Shown here piece after piece: positions 9,130 to 20,182 of a stretch of 64,000 nt of DNA. The stretch lies in the NCBI GenBank assembly GCA_021397845.1, contig CM038046.1, positions 5,995,001-6,059,000 of the forward strand, given 5' to 3'. The DNA comes from Areca catechu (taxonomy: Eukaryota > Streptophyta > Magnoliopsida > Arecales > Arecaceae). Positions within the stretch are counted from its first letter, which is position 1. Every line of letters starts with the position of its first letter. Made by a program: the position numbers and the translations under genes. The notes below the pieces were generated by a model. The model was not told the origin of the DNA. It ran no database searches and was given only the letters and a program-made list of their open reading frames with translations.

Positions 9130-11580
9130 ATTAAATATCAATTACAAGCATTCTGCAGGCCCCAGACATGCCGGGTGGCCTTGCCGAGTACAGAAAAGAA
9201 ACAAGGTACAAAGGAAGTAAAAGTAACTACACTCTAGCTGGACCGCCGGGCTGGGAGTCTCCATCAACAGGGGCTTCCGGCTGCGCGGCTCCGGGTTCAG
9301 GTGGCACGGCCCCGACCTCGACTGGCGTAGAAGACTCGGGAGCAACGTCCTTCTCAGCGCCCACCTCCTGGTTCGAAGTGCCGGGATAGTCGAGGTTGCT
9401 GCGACCCTCGGCGAGATGAATCCCTCGACCAAGCAGTTCAGGTACATGAAGCCCTTTAAGAAGGAGTCCGACGCTGTCTGTTGGATCTCGGCGAGGAACT
9501 CCTCCGAGGCCCTGTACCTCGCGACTGCCTCCTCGGTCTCCTTCTTCGCCGCGGCCGCCTCATGCCTGGCATCCCCGGCTGACCTAGCCACCTCCTCGGC
9601 CGCCCTCTAGGCCGCAACTGACTTCTCCTTTTCGGTCGCCAGCCGGGCCTGGAGGGACTGGGCGATCCCCTTCTGTCGGGCTGCCTCAGCGTTAAACACG
9701 CCCAACCTCTGCTCGGCGTCGGCGAGCTCCTCGGCCTTCTTCCTCGACTGCCCCAGCTCGCGGTCAAGGCTCTCCTGGAGCTCCTTCGCTCGCCCCTCAG
9801 AGTCGGCTAGCTGCCTTTCGAGGTCCTTGACCCGTTAGTCAAGCGCCCCTTCGGAGTCGGCCTTCCCCTTCACGTCGGCCTTCAGCGACGCGATCCTGGT
9901 CGCCTATTGCTGCTCGGCTTGCTCCCAATTCTGGCAGCTGCTCCTGATAAAAAGGGCCTCGACGCCGATCAGCACCATATGAAAAGGTCAAAAAAAAGAA
10001 AAGAAGAAATAGAAGGATAAAGTTGCTTACCGTGTAGAGTTGGGGGAAGATGCTGTCAATCACATCCCCCAGACGCAGCTCGACCATCTCCTCCCGATCG
10101 CATGGTTGGATGGAGAAGTCCATCATGCGAGCGGCCAGGGTGCGGTTGTCAGCCAAGGAGCTCTCCGGTCGTAGCTTAAATGGAAGGCGACGCTTCGCCT
10201 CGTCTCTCCTGCTCTCTCGGGGAGTAGGTGCGCCCATCCCCCCGACGGTGAGACCCGCAGCAACCGGTCGAGGACTCAGCACTGCCGCGATCGGAGCCCC
10301 CGTAGCAGGAGGAGCTCTAGCACGGGCCTCTCCTCCCTTAGCCTCAATCATCTTCGGGCCCGAAGAGCGGGTCGGCGCGGCAGCGATAACAGCATCAACC
10401 CGGACGGTCGCCTCAGGCTCCAGAACAGGGACTTCGGCCTGTGGTCTCGTCCATCCTTCGGCCTCCTGAACCACCTGCTGACTCGGACTTGGCACCATGG
10501 ATGACACGGGAGCCCCCTCGAGCTCCCTCCTCAGGGCGACTGGAGCAGCGGGGGCGGATGCCGGTGCACCCTCAATCCGGGCCCTCCTTGGAAGAGGCTC
10601 AGCGGCCATCCCGGTGGCCGGCCTCTTCTTGGAGATTGGCAATGGTTCGCCCTCCGAGAATATCGTCCCTGTACCTAGGGGCCAAGAAGGTTACCCCAAG
10701 ATGAAGAAAATAGAGAAAAACATATATGGAGGAAAGAACTGGACTAACCCGGCCCCATCGACGGGTCGATCCTGGTGTCAGAAAGGTTCTGCTCTGACAG
10801 CAAGACCTCCAGAGAAGGGATATGGGCGGTGCGGAGCTTCTCATAGTCGTCCCGATCAGCTGCATCAACCGCGGAGATCCGATTAGGGGACCGATCCAGC
10901 TCGCTCTAGGCCCAGTCGACCCCCTTGATAGCCGCGAAAAAAAATCTGCTCTTCCACCCTTTGATGGAAGAGGGGAGCTCGAACTTTATGCCCTTCGGGC
11001 GAGAGGATAAGGACCACCACATGTCCTTAGTCGGGTGGCGTTTCAGGAGAAAGAATGCCATGAACACGAAAAACCGGGTGACGAACCCATGGACATGGCA
11101 AAGTACAATGAAAGAGAAGATGACTCTAATGGCGTTTGGCACCAACTACGCCGGGATTAAGCGGTAGTTGTCCAAGATAGATAAGAAGAATGGATGAAAA
11201 TGAAACCAGAGACCCCCAGAGAATGTCTCCTCATAAAAGACGAGATGGCCCGGACCACTGGAAGTGACCCGTTCCCCCGGGCGGGGGATCATGAGCCGGA
11301 CAAAAGATGGGATGCCATAGGCATCCCGGATGGCCCCCAACTCCATGGCGGAAATCATCGAGGCGACCCCACCCGAACCTATTGACCGGACAGATTCAGA
11401 AGCTGGTTCGAGTAGGAGAGGAAGACAGGTGGGATGAGAAGGGACAGCCCCCGGCTCCCTAATGGACACAGGGTGGACGGGAAGAGTCGGTCTCCTGTTA
11501 ATCCTAAACTGTGTCCCCTCCGACTCCTCATCGGAGAAGGAAAGTACTATCCCTTGAACAGAAGGATCGGGACAAGACAT
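9130..11580 (-). pseudogene. Antisense gene of the Tat element (Transposase_28-like plus coiled coil)
   Basis: A long minus-strand coding region starting at ATG 11578-11580. The first part reads AYGIPSFVRLMIPRPGERVT, FYEETFSGGLWFHFHPFF, an in-frame TAG at 11146-11148, then VPNAIRVIFSFIVLC and KDMWWSLSSRPKGIKFELP. I recognise this as the 'putative gypsy-type transposon' domain (PF04195 type). A Pro/Ala-rich part follows (about 10640-10040), then a helical, heptad-rich part (about 9830-9600: KDLERQLADSEGRAKELQES, KKAEELADAEQRL). Splice sites are likely, for example a G|GTAAGC donor at 10031/10030 and a TACAG acceptor near 10668. Such antisense ORFs are known in Tat elements but their function is unclear. 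Several stops make this copy a pseudogene. Confidence 0.78.
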
Positions 11581-12064
11581 CCTGCAGAAATAACCTAAGG
11601 AAAAGGAAGACTAAACTCAAAAGAAGAAGCCTACCCCAAAGGGAAAGGAGGAAGAAGGACCGGGTCAATCTGGTTCCCTAGAGAAGAGAAGAGCGGAAGA
11701 GGATCACGGAGAAGGAAGGGTCCGGGTACTGCAACAAGCACGAAGGATTTGAAAGAATGGGAATTTTGAGTAAAAATTTTCTTTTCACTTCGAAAGGGCC
11801 CATCAAATCCGCACTTCGTGACCCCCTCGCCAACGGATCCACGCCACGTGCTACCCATCGGCAAAAAAGGGCATCCCGCACTCTGGATTCTGTGCCAACA
11901 TCAACTACTCCTCGGATGTGGCCACGTGGCACCCCTGCACTGGCCCGCAGGACCGCCTCATGAAGCGGCAATAGTCATGGCCATCATTGCACCGGATCTC
12001 CGCCTTTCCATCCCAGCATCACAATTACTCCCTTCGGCCAGAGCGCCGCGCACCGATGAGCATC

Positions 12065-12080
12065 GGGAGTGGGGGGCAAA
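12065..12080 (+). other. Polypurine tract of the Tat element
   Basis: GGGAGTGGGGGGCAAA immediately precedes the TGATGTGG start of the 3' LTR, as expected for the plus-strand primer site. Confidence 0.85.
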
Positions 12081-12928
12081 TGATGTGGCGGGATCGCTGA
12101 CATGGAAGGCTGACAGGCACCATGCTAAATGAGACCGTCGAGTCGGACGCTAAGGCAACATCTCAGCCCGGACCGCTCTACCGAGCTGAGCTGAGCTCTC
12201 TCAAGACAACGAGCTGAGTTCCGTCCTACGCCAGGTCGGGCCCGCGAGCTCGGGATGCCTAGGTCGGAGCCACCTTCAGCCCTCTAGTGGAGCCTCTCCG
12301 AGCGCACGCCCTCTGGATCGGGCCCGTACTCTTCCCTCCTCCAGCAAGGTGACCACACGAGCTCAGAGCATCCAGGCCGGAGCAAGCCCTGCCATCCTGG
12401 GACGCCGGCGAGCCGTCCGAGGACTGCGGAGCGGCGCACCCCATACCGCCATAACTACTTGTCCGCTCGTACCTCCAGGAGGATGGGCCAGCCAGAAAGC
12501 ACGAACCCCTAGGGTGGCGACCCCCGGATCGAGGCTCTGCCAAGCTTCCCGGAATGGGATGACCGGAAAGGATGTCAGAACGAATGGAAGCTTCCCCTAC
12601 CACCTATTAGGAAAGACGTTTCGTCCACGACACGGGGTCCTACCACACGCGCCTGTCAGCCCAGCGAAGATCCCGAGACAAGCGTCTAACGGCCAACTTT
12701 CAACTACAAAGAACGATCGGCATCCCCGAAAGGGAGAGGTAACAGTAACAACAGAAAACCTACTACCAACACAAGTGCAAGCTCGATCAAGAGGGCGAAG
12801 CACCACCGTCACCACCACCACAATAAGAGGAAAATGAGAGAAGCAAGGAGAGACGGAGGAATAGGGAATCTCTCTGTCCCCGCTATTATTCTCCTCCTGC
12901 TACGTTTTCGCCTTCACACACATCCTTG
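12081..12928 (+). repeat. 3' LTR of the Tat element, 3'-truncated
   Basis: Begins TGATGTGGCGGG after the polypurine tract and matches the left LTR up to CACACATCCTT at 12928, where unrelated AT-rich DNA starts. About 130 bp at the 3' end (the equivalent of 531-659) are missing. No target-site duplication can therefore be tested. Confidence 0.88.
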
Positions 12929-14067
12929 TTTAAGATTATTTAACAAGTATTATCATATAATCAGCATATTGATGTTATTTGCTTCTCACATATTCCATGC
13001 AACAACACACTGCTTCATTTTATATATCTCTTCGATAACTTGAAATTAAAAGCATCTAATGGAATAGTTTAAATTTCCATTATTGTTTTTGTCCTTTTTT
13101 TATGATAATAACTCAACACCTGATGCAAAGTCAAAGAGTCAACTAGCTCAATTTATTAGGGGGCAATCACTTGGAAGATATGTAACTTTCTTTGCTTTAA
13201 ACAAGTATCGTCAATCATTTGCAAGATCAATAGTTAACTATGACTAAGTTTTAACCATCCAAGGAGAAAAAATATAGATAAGTTAAAAGATTCGTCCTTC
13301 GTTGTGCATGCAACGGGGTCTCTGATCATCACCCCAATATTTGAAAATATTAATCTACCTTGAATGCCCATGCTTTTGTATGTACATTCTCGCGAGCAAG
13401 ATAAAATTACAAAACTTCTAAATTTTAACACTACATTGCTTGTTTCACATTTTGTCATGTCGTATACAAATGTTGGTTAAGTGCTTCATATATGTACCAA
13501 GCATTCAGATGAATTCTTATAGCAACCATGGATTAAATATTATCGAAGGAATGTACGACAGCCTAATACCACCCTCCATTGTTGACATGTTTCATGATTA
13601 GCATTATTGATCTTGCTATATTCTTTAAGCATGTAACAATCGGCGTGCATAATCATGAATCGCATCCATCTTGATCAATTATATATATTCATCATCAACT
13701 AACATCACTTTGCACTGTTTTCAATAAAGCCATATTTTGACATGAAAGCAGCATGATATGGACGATCTCTGCTAAGTTATTCTTTCATCTCATGCTTTCG
13801 ATGAAGCCATATTTTGACATGAAAGCAGCATGATATGGATGATCTATGCTGAGTTATTCTTTCATCTCATGTCATGCTCGAGCCTGGTTCATGCTCGTCC
13901 TCCACTGCATGGTCGATGAATATTTACATTCTCTCGATCCATTTATATTAATTTTCTTCAATTCTAATTACAAAAGAAGGCTTCTTTTTTTTTTTTTTTT
14001 TTTTTGTTGTTGGGGGGGGGGGGGGGGGGGGGGGGGTGGTGTTCATGGGACCGGAGAGATGGCAATA
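12929..14067. other. AT-rich intergenic DNA with a 77-bp duplication and a T/G homopolymer tract
   Basis: No gene seen. A 77-bp-period direct duplication lies at 13726-13797 and 13803-13874 (shared AAGCCATATTTTGACATGAA, with about four differences). At 13985-14036 there is a run of about 21 T, then GTTGTT, then 25 G. Confidence 0.7.
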
Positions 14068-14534
14068 TAGAGCTGTCAACAAATCGGGTTCGGATCGAAA
14101 TTCAGATATTCATATCCGGATCTAATTTTAGCTATCGGATCCGGATCCGAATTCGAACATCCGACAGGTCCAATTTTAAAGTACCAGACCCGGATCCGAA
14201 TGGATCTCGGATATCCAGACCCGAACCCGAATCCGAATATCACTATGGCCCATGGGCTTGTAAGAGTGGAGAATTCTATTCTTTTATCTTTTTAACCGTT
14301 CGATTATGATCCAACATCCCATATTTATATAAATATATATCATATTATTTTATTTAATCGGGTTTCGGATCCGTCGGGTCTGGATATATAATATCTAGAT
14401 TCGGATCCATTTAACTATAACTAATCGGGTCCGAATCTAAATTCGAATAAATAGATCCAAATTAAAATCCAGATTCGGATTCATTGGGTCCAGATTTGCG
14501 GGTCTCAAATCCAGATCCGACCTGTTGACAACTA
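14068..14534 (+). mobile_element. Non-autonomous hAT-like element (467 bp)
   Basis: Starts TAGAGCTGTCAAC and ends GTTGACAACTA, imperfect terminal inverted repeats of hAT type. The body is made of degenerate GGATCCGAATCC-like subrepeats. Its 14068-14250 and 14290-14430 parts match the reverse complement of the element at 18506-19512. The flanking 8-mers are only loosely alike (ATGGCAAT and ATGACACT), so the duplication is decayed or the boundary is off by a base. No coding capacity. Confidence 0.75.
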
Positions 14535-14663
14535 CATGACACTACACTTATCCTTATCCGTACTTATCTGCGCTTATCCTTGTCTCGCATGCTCCGCCGG
14601 ACCAGCAGAACGCTCCTCTCGCTAGAGTATTCCGGCAGCCCGGCGACGGGGAAATGGTCTTGT

Positions 14664-14674
14664 GATAAATAAAA
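14664..14674 (+). promoter_or_regulatory. Possible TATA element of SEC61B
   Basis: GATAAATAAAA lies 70-80 bp before the ATG, with a CT-rich stretch 20-45 bp further on as a possible transcription start region. The hAT-like element ends only about 130 bp upstream. Confidence 0.4.
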
Positions 14675-14743
14675 TCCATCTTCCTCTCTCTCGAGACCAT
14701 CTCCTTTTCTCTCTCTTCCAGTTGAACTCCGAGAAGCTCGACC

Positions 14744-15067
14744 ATGGCGAGGGGTAGTTCGCAGTCGCAGGCGTCGTCGAACGCGGGGGGTGCGCGGCCG
14801 GTCACGGTGGGGCCGCGGGGTTCGGCGGCGGCCGCCGCGGGGATGCGGAGGAGGCGGCTGGGGGTCGGCGGTGGCGGGGGAGGGGCCTCCGCTGGTGGGT
14901 TCTCCGGCGGAGGGAGCAACATGCTGAGGTTCTACACCGACGACGCCCCAGGGCTCAAGATGACGCCCACGGTCGTGCTGGTGATGAGTCTCTGTTTCAT
15001 CGGCTTCGTTACAGCCCTCCACGTCTTCGGCAAGCTCTACCGCTATCGTTCCGCAGGCGGTCCTTGA
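14744..15067 (+). CDS. SEC61B: Protein transport protein Sec61 subunit beta
   Basis: A 107-aa, single-exon tail-anchored protein and the smallest subunit of the Sec61 translocon, which moves nascent secretory and membrane proteins across the ER membrane. Residues 1-58 are a disordered cytosolic part rich in Ser, Gly, Ala and Arg (GMRRRRLGVGGGGGG). Residues 59-72 hold the conserved NMLRFYTDDAPGLK segment next to the membrane. Residues about 73-95 are the single membrane helix (PTVVLVMSLCFIGFVTALHV), followed by a short lumenal GKLYRYRS tail. The length is normal for plant Sec61 beta. The ATG sits in a good context (GACCATGGCG). No intron is needed to explain the ORF. Confidence 0.96.
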   Translation: MARGSSQSQASSNAGGARPVTVGPRGSAAAAAGMRRRRLGVGGGGGGASAGGFSGGGSNMLRFYTDDAPGLKMTPTVVLVMSLCFIGFVTALHVFGKLYRYRSAGGP

Positions 15068-18000
15068 TCCACCCGCCGCCCGATCTCGCTGTAAAAGATC
15101 TAAACTTTGTTGTTTTTTTCCCCCTTTCCTTTTTAGGTCAAGCTCTAGCGTTCCTTTTTGACGATCTTTGTAGACTGAGATCTTCTGTCCTAGAATTGAT
15201 CGTTTCCAGTTTATGGTTCTATCTAGATCTTTCTGTATGTGATAAATATTCTGTCTTTTTTTTTTTTTTTTTTGCTGATCGGCTTACATTCCTGGATGGT
15301 GGATTTGCTTTCAATTTGTGGATGAGATGATGATTGATAAATGTCAAGGGCTGTAGTTATGGCTGACGTATGTTTGGGAACGTTATGATGAGATTTCTGC
15401 TTGTAGAAAATAAACAATGAATTAACTAGAAGAGCAGATTTGTTAATATATCTATTGGGCAATAAATCGATGCATTATGTCGTAGTCTTCATCATCTACC
15501 TTTTACTAAACGTCAACATTCATGATCTCCGTTTGCAGATCAGCTGGCTTTTATTATCATGGATCTGCTAATTTGACCTCCTTTATTTCCGCATAGAATT
15601 GTATGTAACTTTGAATCTTAATGAACCAAAATCTTTTTTATCATTTTCTTTCTCGTGATTATGCTGGTTTCTTTTGGGGAGTATGCATTGTTTTTTCCAA
15701 AAACCAAAAAATTGTTAACTATATATAGTCAAGTAACAGTAGTTTGTATGCAAGTGACGAAATAATTTTGATGCACTATTTGTTGTAAATGATTTTCGGA
15801 TCAGGAGTCTCGGATATTTAATCCTGTATAATTGGCTAGGGATTGTTGCTAATTGTCATGCTATGCTTTCCTATAAGACTTGTTCTTGATTTAGAGCTAT
15901 TTAGTGAATGGAGGGGATCAGAATCCTAGATAGAAGGTTTCATTTAACATCAGCTGGAGTTTGCTTCTTGGTAGTGATTGTTCTATATATAGAAATCCCA
16001 CTGTTTCTAGATTACCAGGACTTGAAAGAGTTTACAAAGAACAAGAAAGCAAGGTGCTTTAATAAAATTTAATAAAAAGTTAATAGGACAGGAGATAGCA
16101 TTTGTATGCTTCTGCTTTTCTATACAACATAAGAAAATCTCTTTAGAGAGACACAAGAATGGAATTTGGTAATGGATGTAGAATTGTTTTCTGAAAATGT
16201 CCATCGACCAAGATATTTTCCATGCTTTAAATGAGTGCTCATAAAAGCAAATTAGACCTAGTTGTCATGATGAAATTGCATCCAGTTCTCTGTTGACATT
16301 TTTGGACAACGTATGTATCGTGTTCTTTGTTCAAGATTCATTTCCTTACAGTTTTTTTTTTTTTTGATTTATGGAGTTCTGGAATTTCTTTTTGGTGCCA
16401 CTCATATGATTAATATCTTGCACACCACCCTTCCCCCCCTCCTCAAAGCATTTGAGTCTAGATTTTGACAATATTGTAAGTTTGTCAGAAGGAAAACAAA
16501 TCATATGATGACAGTGGGAATAACTGTATTGTGCATGCAAATGTCTGGTTTGCTTGTCCTCCTAGAACGTGCACAAAGACACGAAAGACAAATAGAAACA
16601 TGCATGCACATCTACATTTTTATTTACTCTTATTGATGAGATCCCTAGAAATTTAGCTGAGTATCACTTCTCCTGTTGAGGATGAAGTAGTGAGATCCTT
16701 GGGCTTTTATATTCAACTGTCATATCTGTTGTCCAGAATGAAGCAGATATTAAAACAAATAATTGGAACCATGTCCATTTTATTGATCACTGCCATGGAT
16801 CTGTGACTCTGTCAGCAAGCTTCACCATGCGTGACGTACAAACGAATGCTTGACCCCAGATTAGTAGGGTGAAGCGTAAGCAGAGAATTCTTTTGCTCAA
16901 CAACTCTTTTTTCCCCCTGTAGTATTTTGTTTTCCAATTTTTCCCCTGGCAAGCCTGCACTATCTCTCCCAACTTGCATTAGTCCTTGTATTTAGTGTGA
17001 TCTTTTGCTTTTTATGTAGCTTTAATTTTCCATAGTTTCATCATTGATCCTTATTTGCACAGTCAGTATTTAAGTTTAGTCTGATCTCTGTTCTGTTGTT
17101 GTACTTTTATCTATATAGGAGTTATGTTCGAAAAGATTGATTCTTATCTGGTTAAAATTGTTCTTATGCCTATTCTGTAGAAGTCATTTGAATCAGATCA
17201 CTTAGGATTATCCTAATCTTTTTTTGCTGCCAATCTGTCGTCCTAGCCGGGATCCAGATTTTTTCTGTGGAGCCTTGGATTATCAATCAATTTGATGATA
17301 TCATGCAATAAGCAACGCCTAGAAATAAAAAAAGAAAATTTAATTATTATTATTTTCTTATACCGTGTATCATTTTTTGGTCCACATCGTTTAGCATTAC
17401 CTTGCTTTTATTTCTGCTTTCATTTTATAAACGCCTTTTTTTTTGGGGTACAATATAAATGCCTTTTAAGGGAATTCATTTTATAAATGTGATCTGGGAA
17501 TAGAAGCCTGGCCTGCATATTATCTTCAGAAACCCAGGCATGCCGACCATTTTGCTTGGCAATTCCCCATGCTTTGAAAATTTAGGAACAGGCTCCTGAG
17601 GTTCAAGAAGCAGTGAAAGCCCAGGTGAGATTGAGCGCCAATCACTAGCTATAAGGCTACAGGCTCTTGTAAAGTGCCAGCTAGCTTGATGGTAAGATCT
17701 TTTGGTGGTAATACTTGAGACTGGGGAAGTGATTTTGGTGTGCCTTAAAAAAAAGAAATTGAGTAGCCAAATATCATTAAGATTTAATGTCTTTCTTCTT
17801 TCTTTGCCGCTTTTTTTCCCCAAGGGCTGCAGGAAGACCTTTGAGTATGTTGGAGAATTTATGCCATCGGTCTTTGTATTCAATGTTACGTACATGTTAG
17901 CAAGTCAGCCATAAAATCTTATTAAAAGATAACAGAAAATCTCTGTAGCAAAAAAAAAAAAATCTTCACAATGACTGAAATTTTATGCGAATGCTTGGTT

Positions 18001-18497
18001 GTCTGGATATTATTGAAAGAGTTCGCATAAAGCTATGTCATGCATAATTCTATGGAAGTCTGCTTTCTTTTTCTATTTGATAGTAGTTTGATAGCCTTAC
18101 AAAGCTAATCTACAGGCTCTTTGCTTTTCTTGTACTTATGTCATATTGTTCCCAATATCCAGTCATCTTTGATCTATTTTATATGGAATACTGTGGACCT
18201 GAATATTTCACTAGGTTTCATGTGTGTGCCGCAAAAATTAGTTGTCCGGATACCAACAGCTCTGCATTCAGGGCTTTTCTTGTAGAAGTGACAGAAAATT
18301 GAGTTTTTGTATTATATGACTAATTGAGGGGATGTTTTCGGATCTTTACCAAGCTCCTCTTTGTTTCCTTTAGGGCCACTTGCAACTTATTCCAAGGAAT
18401 TGTATTGATGTTATGCATCACGTTATATACTTCTATGCTGGATATTTTTCTTGTTGATGACGCAATCTTCATCCATATTGTTTGTCACCTGTAACTC
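15068..18497. other. 3' flank of SEC61B and intergenic DNA
   Basis: AT-rich, with T runs at 15255-15272 and 16352-16366. The first few hundred bases should contain the SEC61B 3' UTR. I see no other gene: ORFs are short and frames are not conserved-looking, including the minus-strand one at 17476-17895. Confidence 0.6.
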
Positions 18498-18505
18498 CAG
18501 GACTA

Positions 18506-19512
18506 TAGAGCTATTAACGGGTCGGGTCCGGACCCGAGATCCATGGGTTTGGATCTAAATATGAACCCGGATTCGATTAGTCATAGTTAAATGGATCCAG
18601 GTCTGAATAATATGCAAACCCGGTAGATCCGAGACCCGATTAAATAAAATAATATTATATATATTTATATATATTTATATATATTTATATAAATATGGGA
18701 CGTCGGATCATAATCCAACAGTTTAAAATCGATCAAGACTTATACTATAAAAGCTTCATTCAATTCGTGCCCTAGCCCCTTTTTCCCTTTCAATCGTCCA
18801 TCAAATCTCCAAATCCGCTCCGCCTCCACGCTCATGGCCGACGCCTTCCTCGATGGCCGACGTCTCTTCTCGCCCGATGGCCAATGCCTCCCCCCTCGAT
18901 AGCGGACCCCTCAATGGTCGATGCTTGCTGTTCCATTGACAGCTCTACGCTGCTATCCCGAGCCTCGACATCGGCCTCCCCTTTCCACCCCGACGGTAGA
19001 TCCCTCGACGGTCGATGTTGCTCGCTAGCCACTCTGCAGCTCCGAGCCTCGACATCGGCCTCCCCCCTCTCGACGGTGGACCCTTCGACGGTCGATGCCC
19101 GTTGCTCGTCCGCTATGTTGCCGGGTACCGTCAACCCCTCCAGCTCTCCCTTCCTCAGCTCCGAGCCTCGTCGGTCGACATCTCTTCCCTCTCAACGGCC
19201 GATGCCTTCCCCTCCTCGATCGTCCCCCGTCGGCTGTCGCTGTCCCTATCCCGATGTCGTTCTCATTTTGGCTTTCTTTCTCGAATCCAAGCCCTTGCTA
19301 TAGTACAACGAAATCGGTAAGTATTTTTTTTTGGTAATGCTTGTTCTTGTCCGGGTTCGGATTTGGATATTCAGGATCCATTCAGGTCAAATCTAGTATT
19401 TTAAAATTAGATCTGTCGGATATTTGGATCCGGATCTAAATTCAGTAATTAAGGTAGGATCCAGATCTGGATATATGGATTCTGATTCGAATCTGACATG
19501 CTGACAGTTCTA
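18506..19512 (-). mobile_element. Non-autonomous hAT-like element with perfect 8-bp target-site duplication (1007 bp)
   Basis: Bounded by CAGGACTA at 18498-18505 and 19513-19520, a perfect 8-bp target-site duplication as hAT transposases make. Termini are TAGAGCTATTAAC and, on the other strand, TAGAACTGTCAGC. Terminal parts (18506-18745 and 19345-19512) match the inverted element at 14068-14534. The centre (about 18770-19330) is a GC-rich block absent from that relative. No transposase ORF. Confidence 0.88.
18770..19330 (+). other. GC-rich internal block of the hAT-like element (possible captured DNA)
   Basis: GC-rich and CpG-rich sequence inside an otherwise AT-rich element. It contains repeated motifs such as GAGCCTCGACATCGGCCTCC (near 18960 and 19046) and CGACGGTCGATG. 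Open frames of 60-140 residues exist on both strands but are rich in Ser, Pro and Arg and look like repeat translations. It could be a captured host fragment or an internal minisatellite; I cannot name a source. Confidence 0.5.
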
Positions 19513-19520
19513 CAGGACTA

Positions 19521-20145
19521 AGGGTTGTGCGGATCGAAGTGACATCTAAGAAGGTGAAATTGCCTGGCTCTTAAATTGGCATATTTTCTCCCGTCGGCAA
19601 CTTTGACCAATAGCAAGTTACACAGATGGTGTTTCTCACTAAGAACACTGTAAATGCATTCCCTAGCGATATTTCTTGGCAACTGATTGAATCGGTCAAT
19701 ATTGGTACCTATTTTTAATATTTATATCCATCTCATAATTAAAAATTTTATATTTTTATTAAAAAAAATTTAAAAATTTTATATCCATGCCTCCTTTACA
19801 TTTATCGCGGATCGGGTAAAGTATGCGCTGCAAGTTGGATTGGATGGGTAATGTGTAGGATCGGACCAGGTTGGATATTATTTTGAGACGTGACATTTAG
19901 ATTAAAATTATCTTAAATTGTATTTAGAACATGATTTATTATTTTCTGCATCTAATTGGAATCTGTTTCAAATATTTTAGTTAAAATTGGCATTTATGCC
20001 AGAGTTAAATCGGGATAAAATCCATCCTACTTCGATTAGGTCGGATATCTACTGGATTAGCTATAATTACTAATTTACCATCGCAGTCCTCTTGGTTTCT
20101 GTTTTTCATATGGATTATTATGTGAAACTTTTAAATCATTTTTCG
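19521..20145. other. Intergenic, AT-rich
   Basis: No gene. Bases 19800-20065 contain GGATCGGGTAAAG- and TCGGATATC-type words reminiscent of the hAT subrepeats, possibly an older decayed copy. Confidence 0.5.
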
Positions 20146-20182
20146 AGTATTTCTTTAATTTTTTTATTTTTTTTTTATTTTT

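Larger units (their letters stand above)
1..12928 (+). mobile_element. Decayed Tat-lineage Ty3/gypsy LTR retrotransposon complex
   Basis: A composite Ty3/gypsy element that starts before the window and ends at a truncated 3' LTR. Order: LTR (1-659), gag-side fragment (660-1399), a second LTR of another subfamily (1400-2911), gag, protease, RT, RNase H, a second archaeal-type RNase H, integrase (ends 7865), repeat spacer, antisense gene (about 11580-9130 on the minus strand), polypurine tract, 3' LTR (12081-12928). The dual RNase H and the antisense ORF between integrase and 3' LTR are known hallmarks of the plant Tat lineage (Ogre, Retand, RIRE2 and Grande relatives). GC content is far above the flanking DNA. 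The coding region has many in-frame stops and several frameshifts, so the copy cannot move by itself. Lineage call is confident; assembly history is inferred. Confidence 0.93.

Noticed and set aside
17476..17895. Minus-strand ORF of 139 codons downstream of SEC61B
   Set aside because: No recognisable domain, T/A-rich borders, and no splice partners; probably chance.
18832..19337. ORFs up to 139 codons on both strands in the hAT internal block
   Set aside because: Composition follows the GC-rich repeats, frames on both strands are equally open, and no transposase or known domain is seen.
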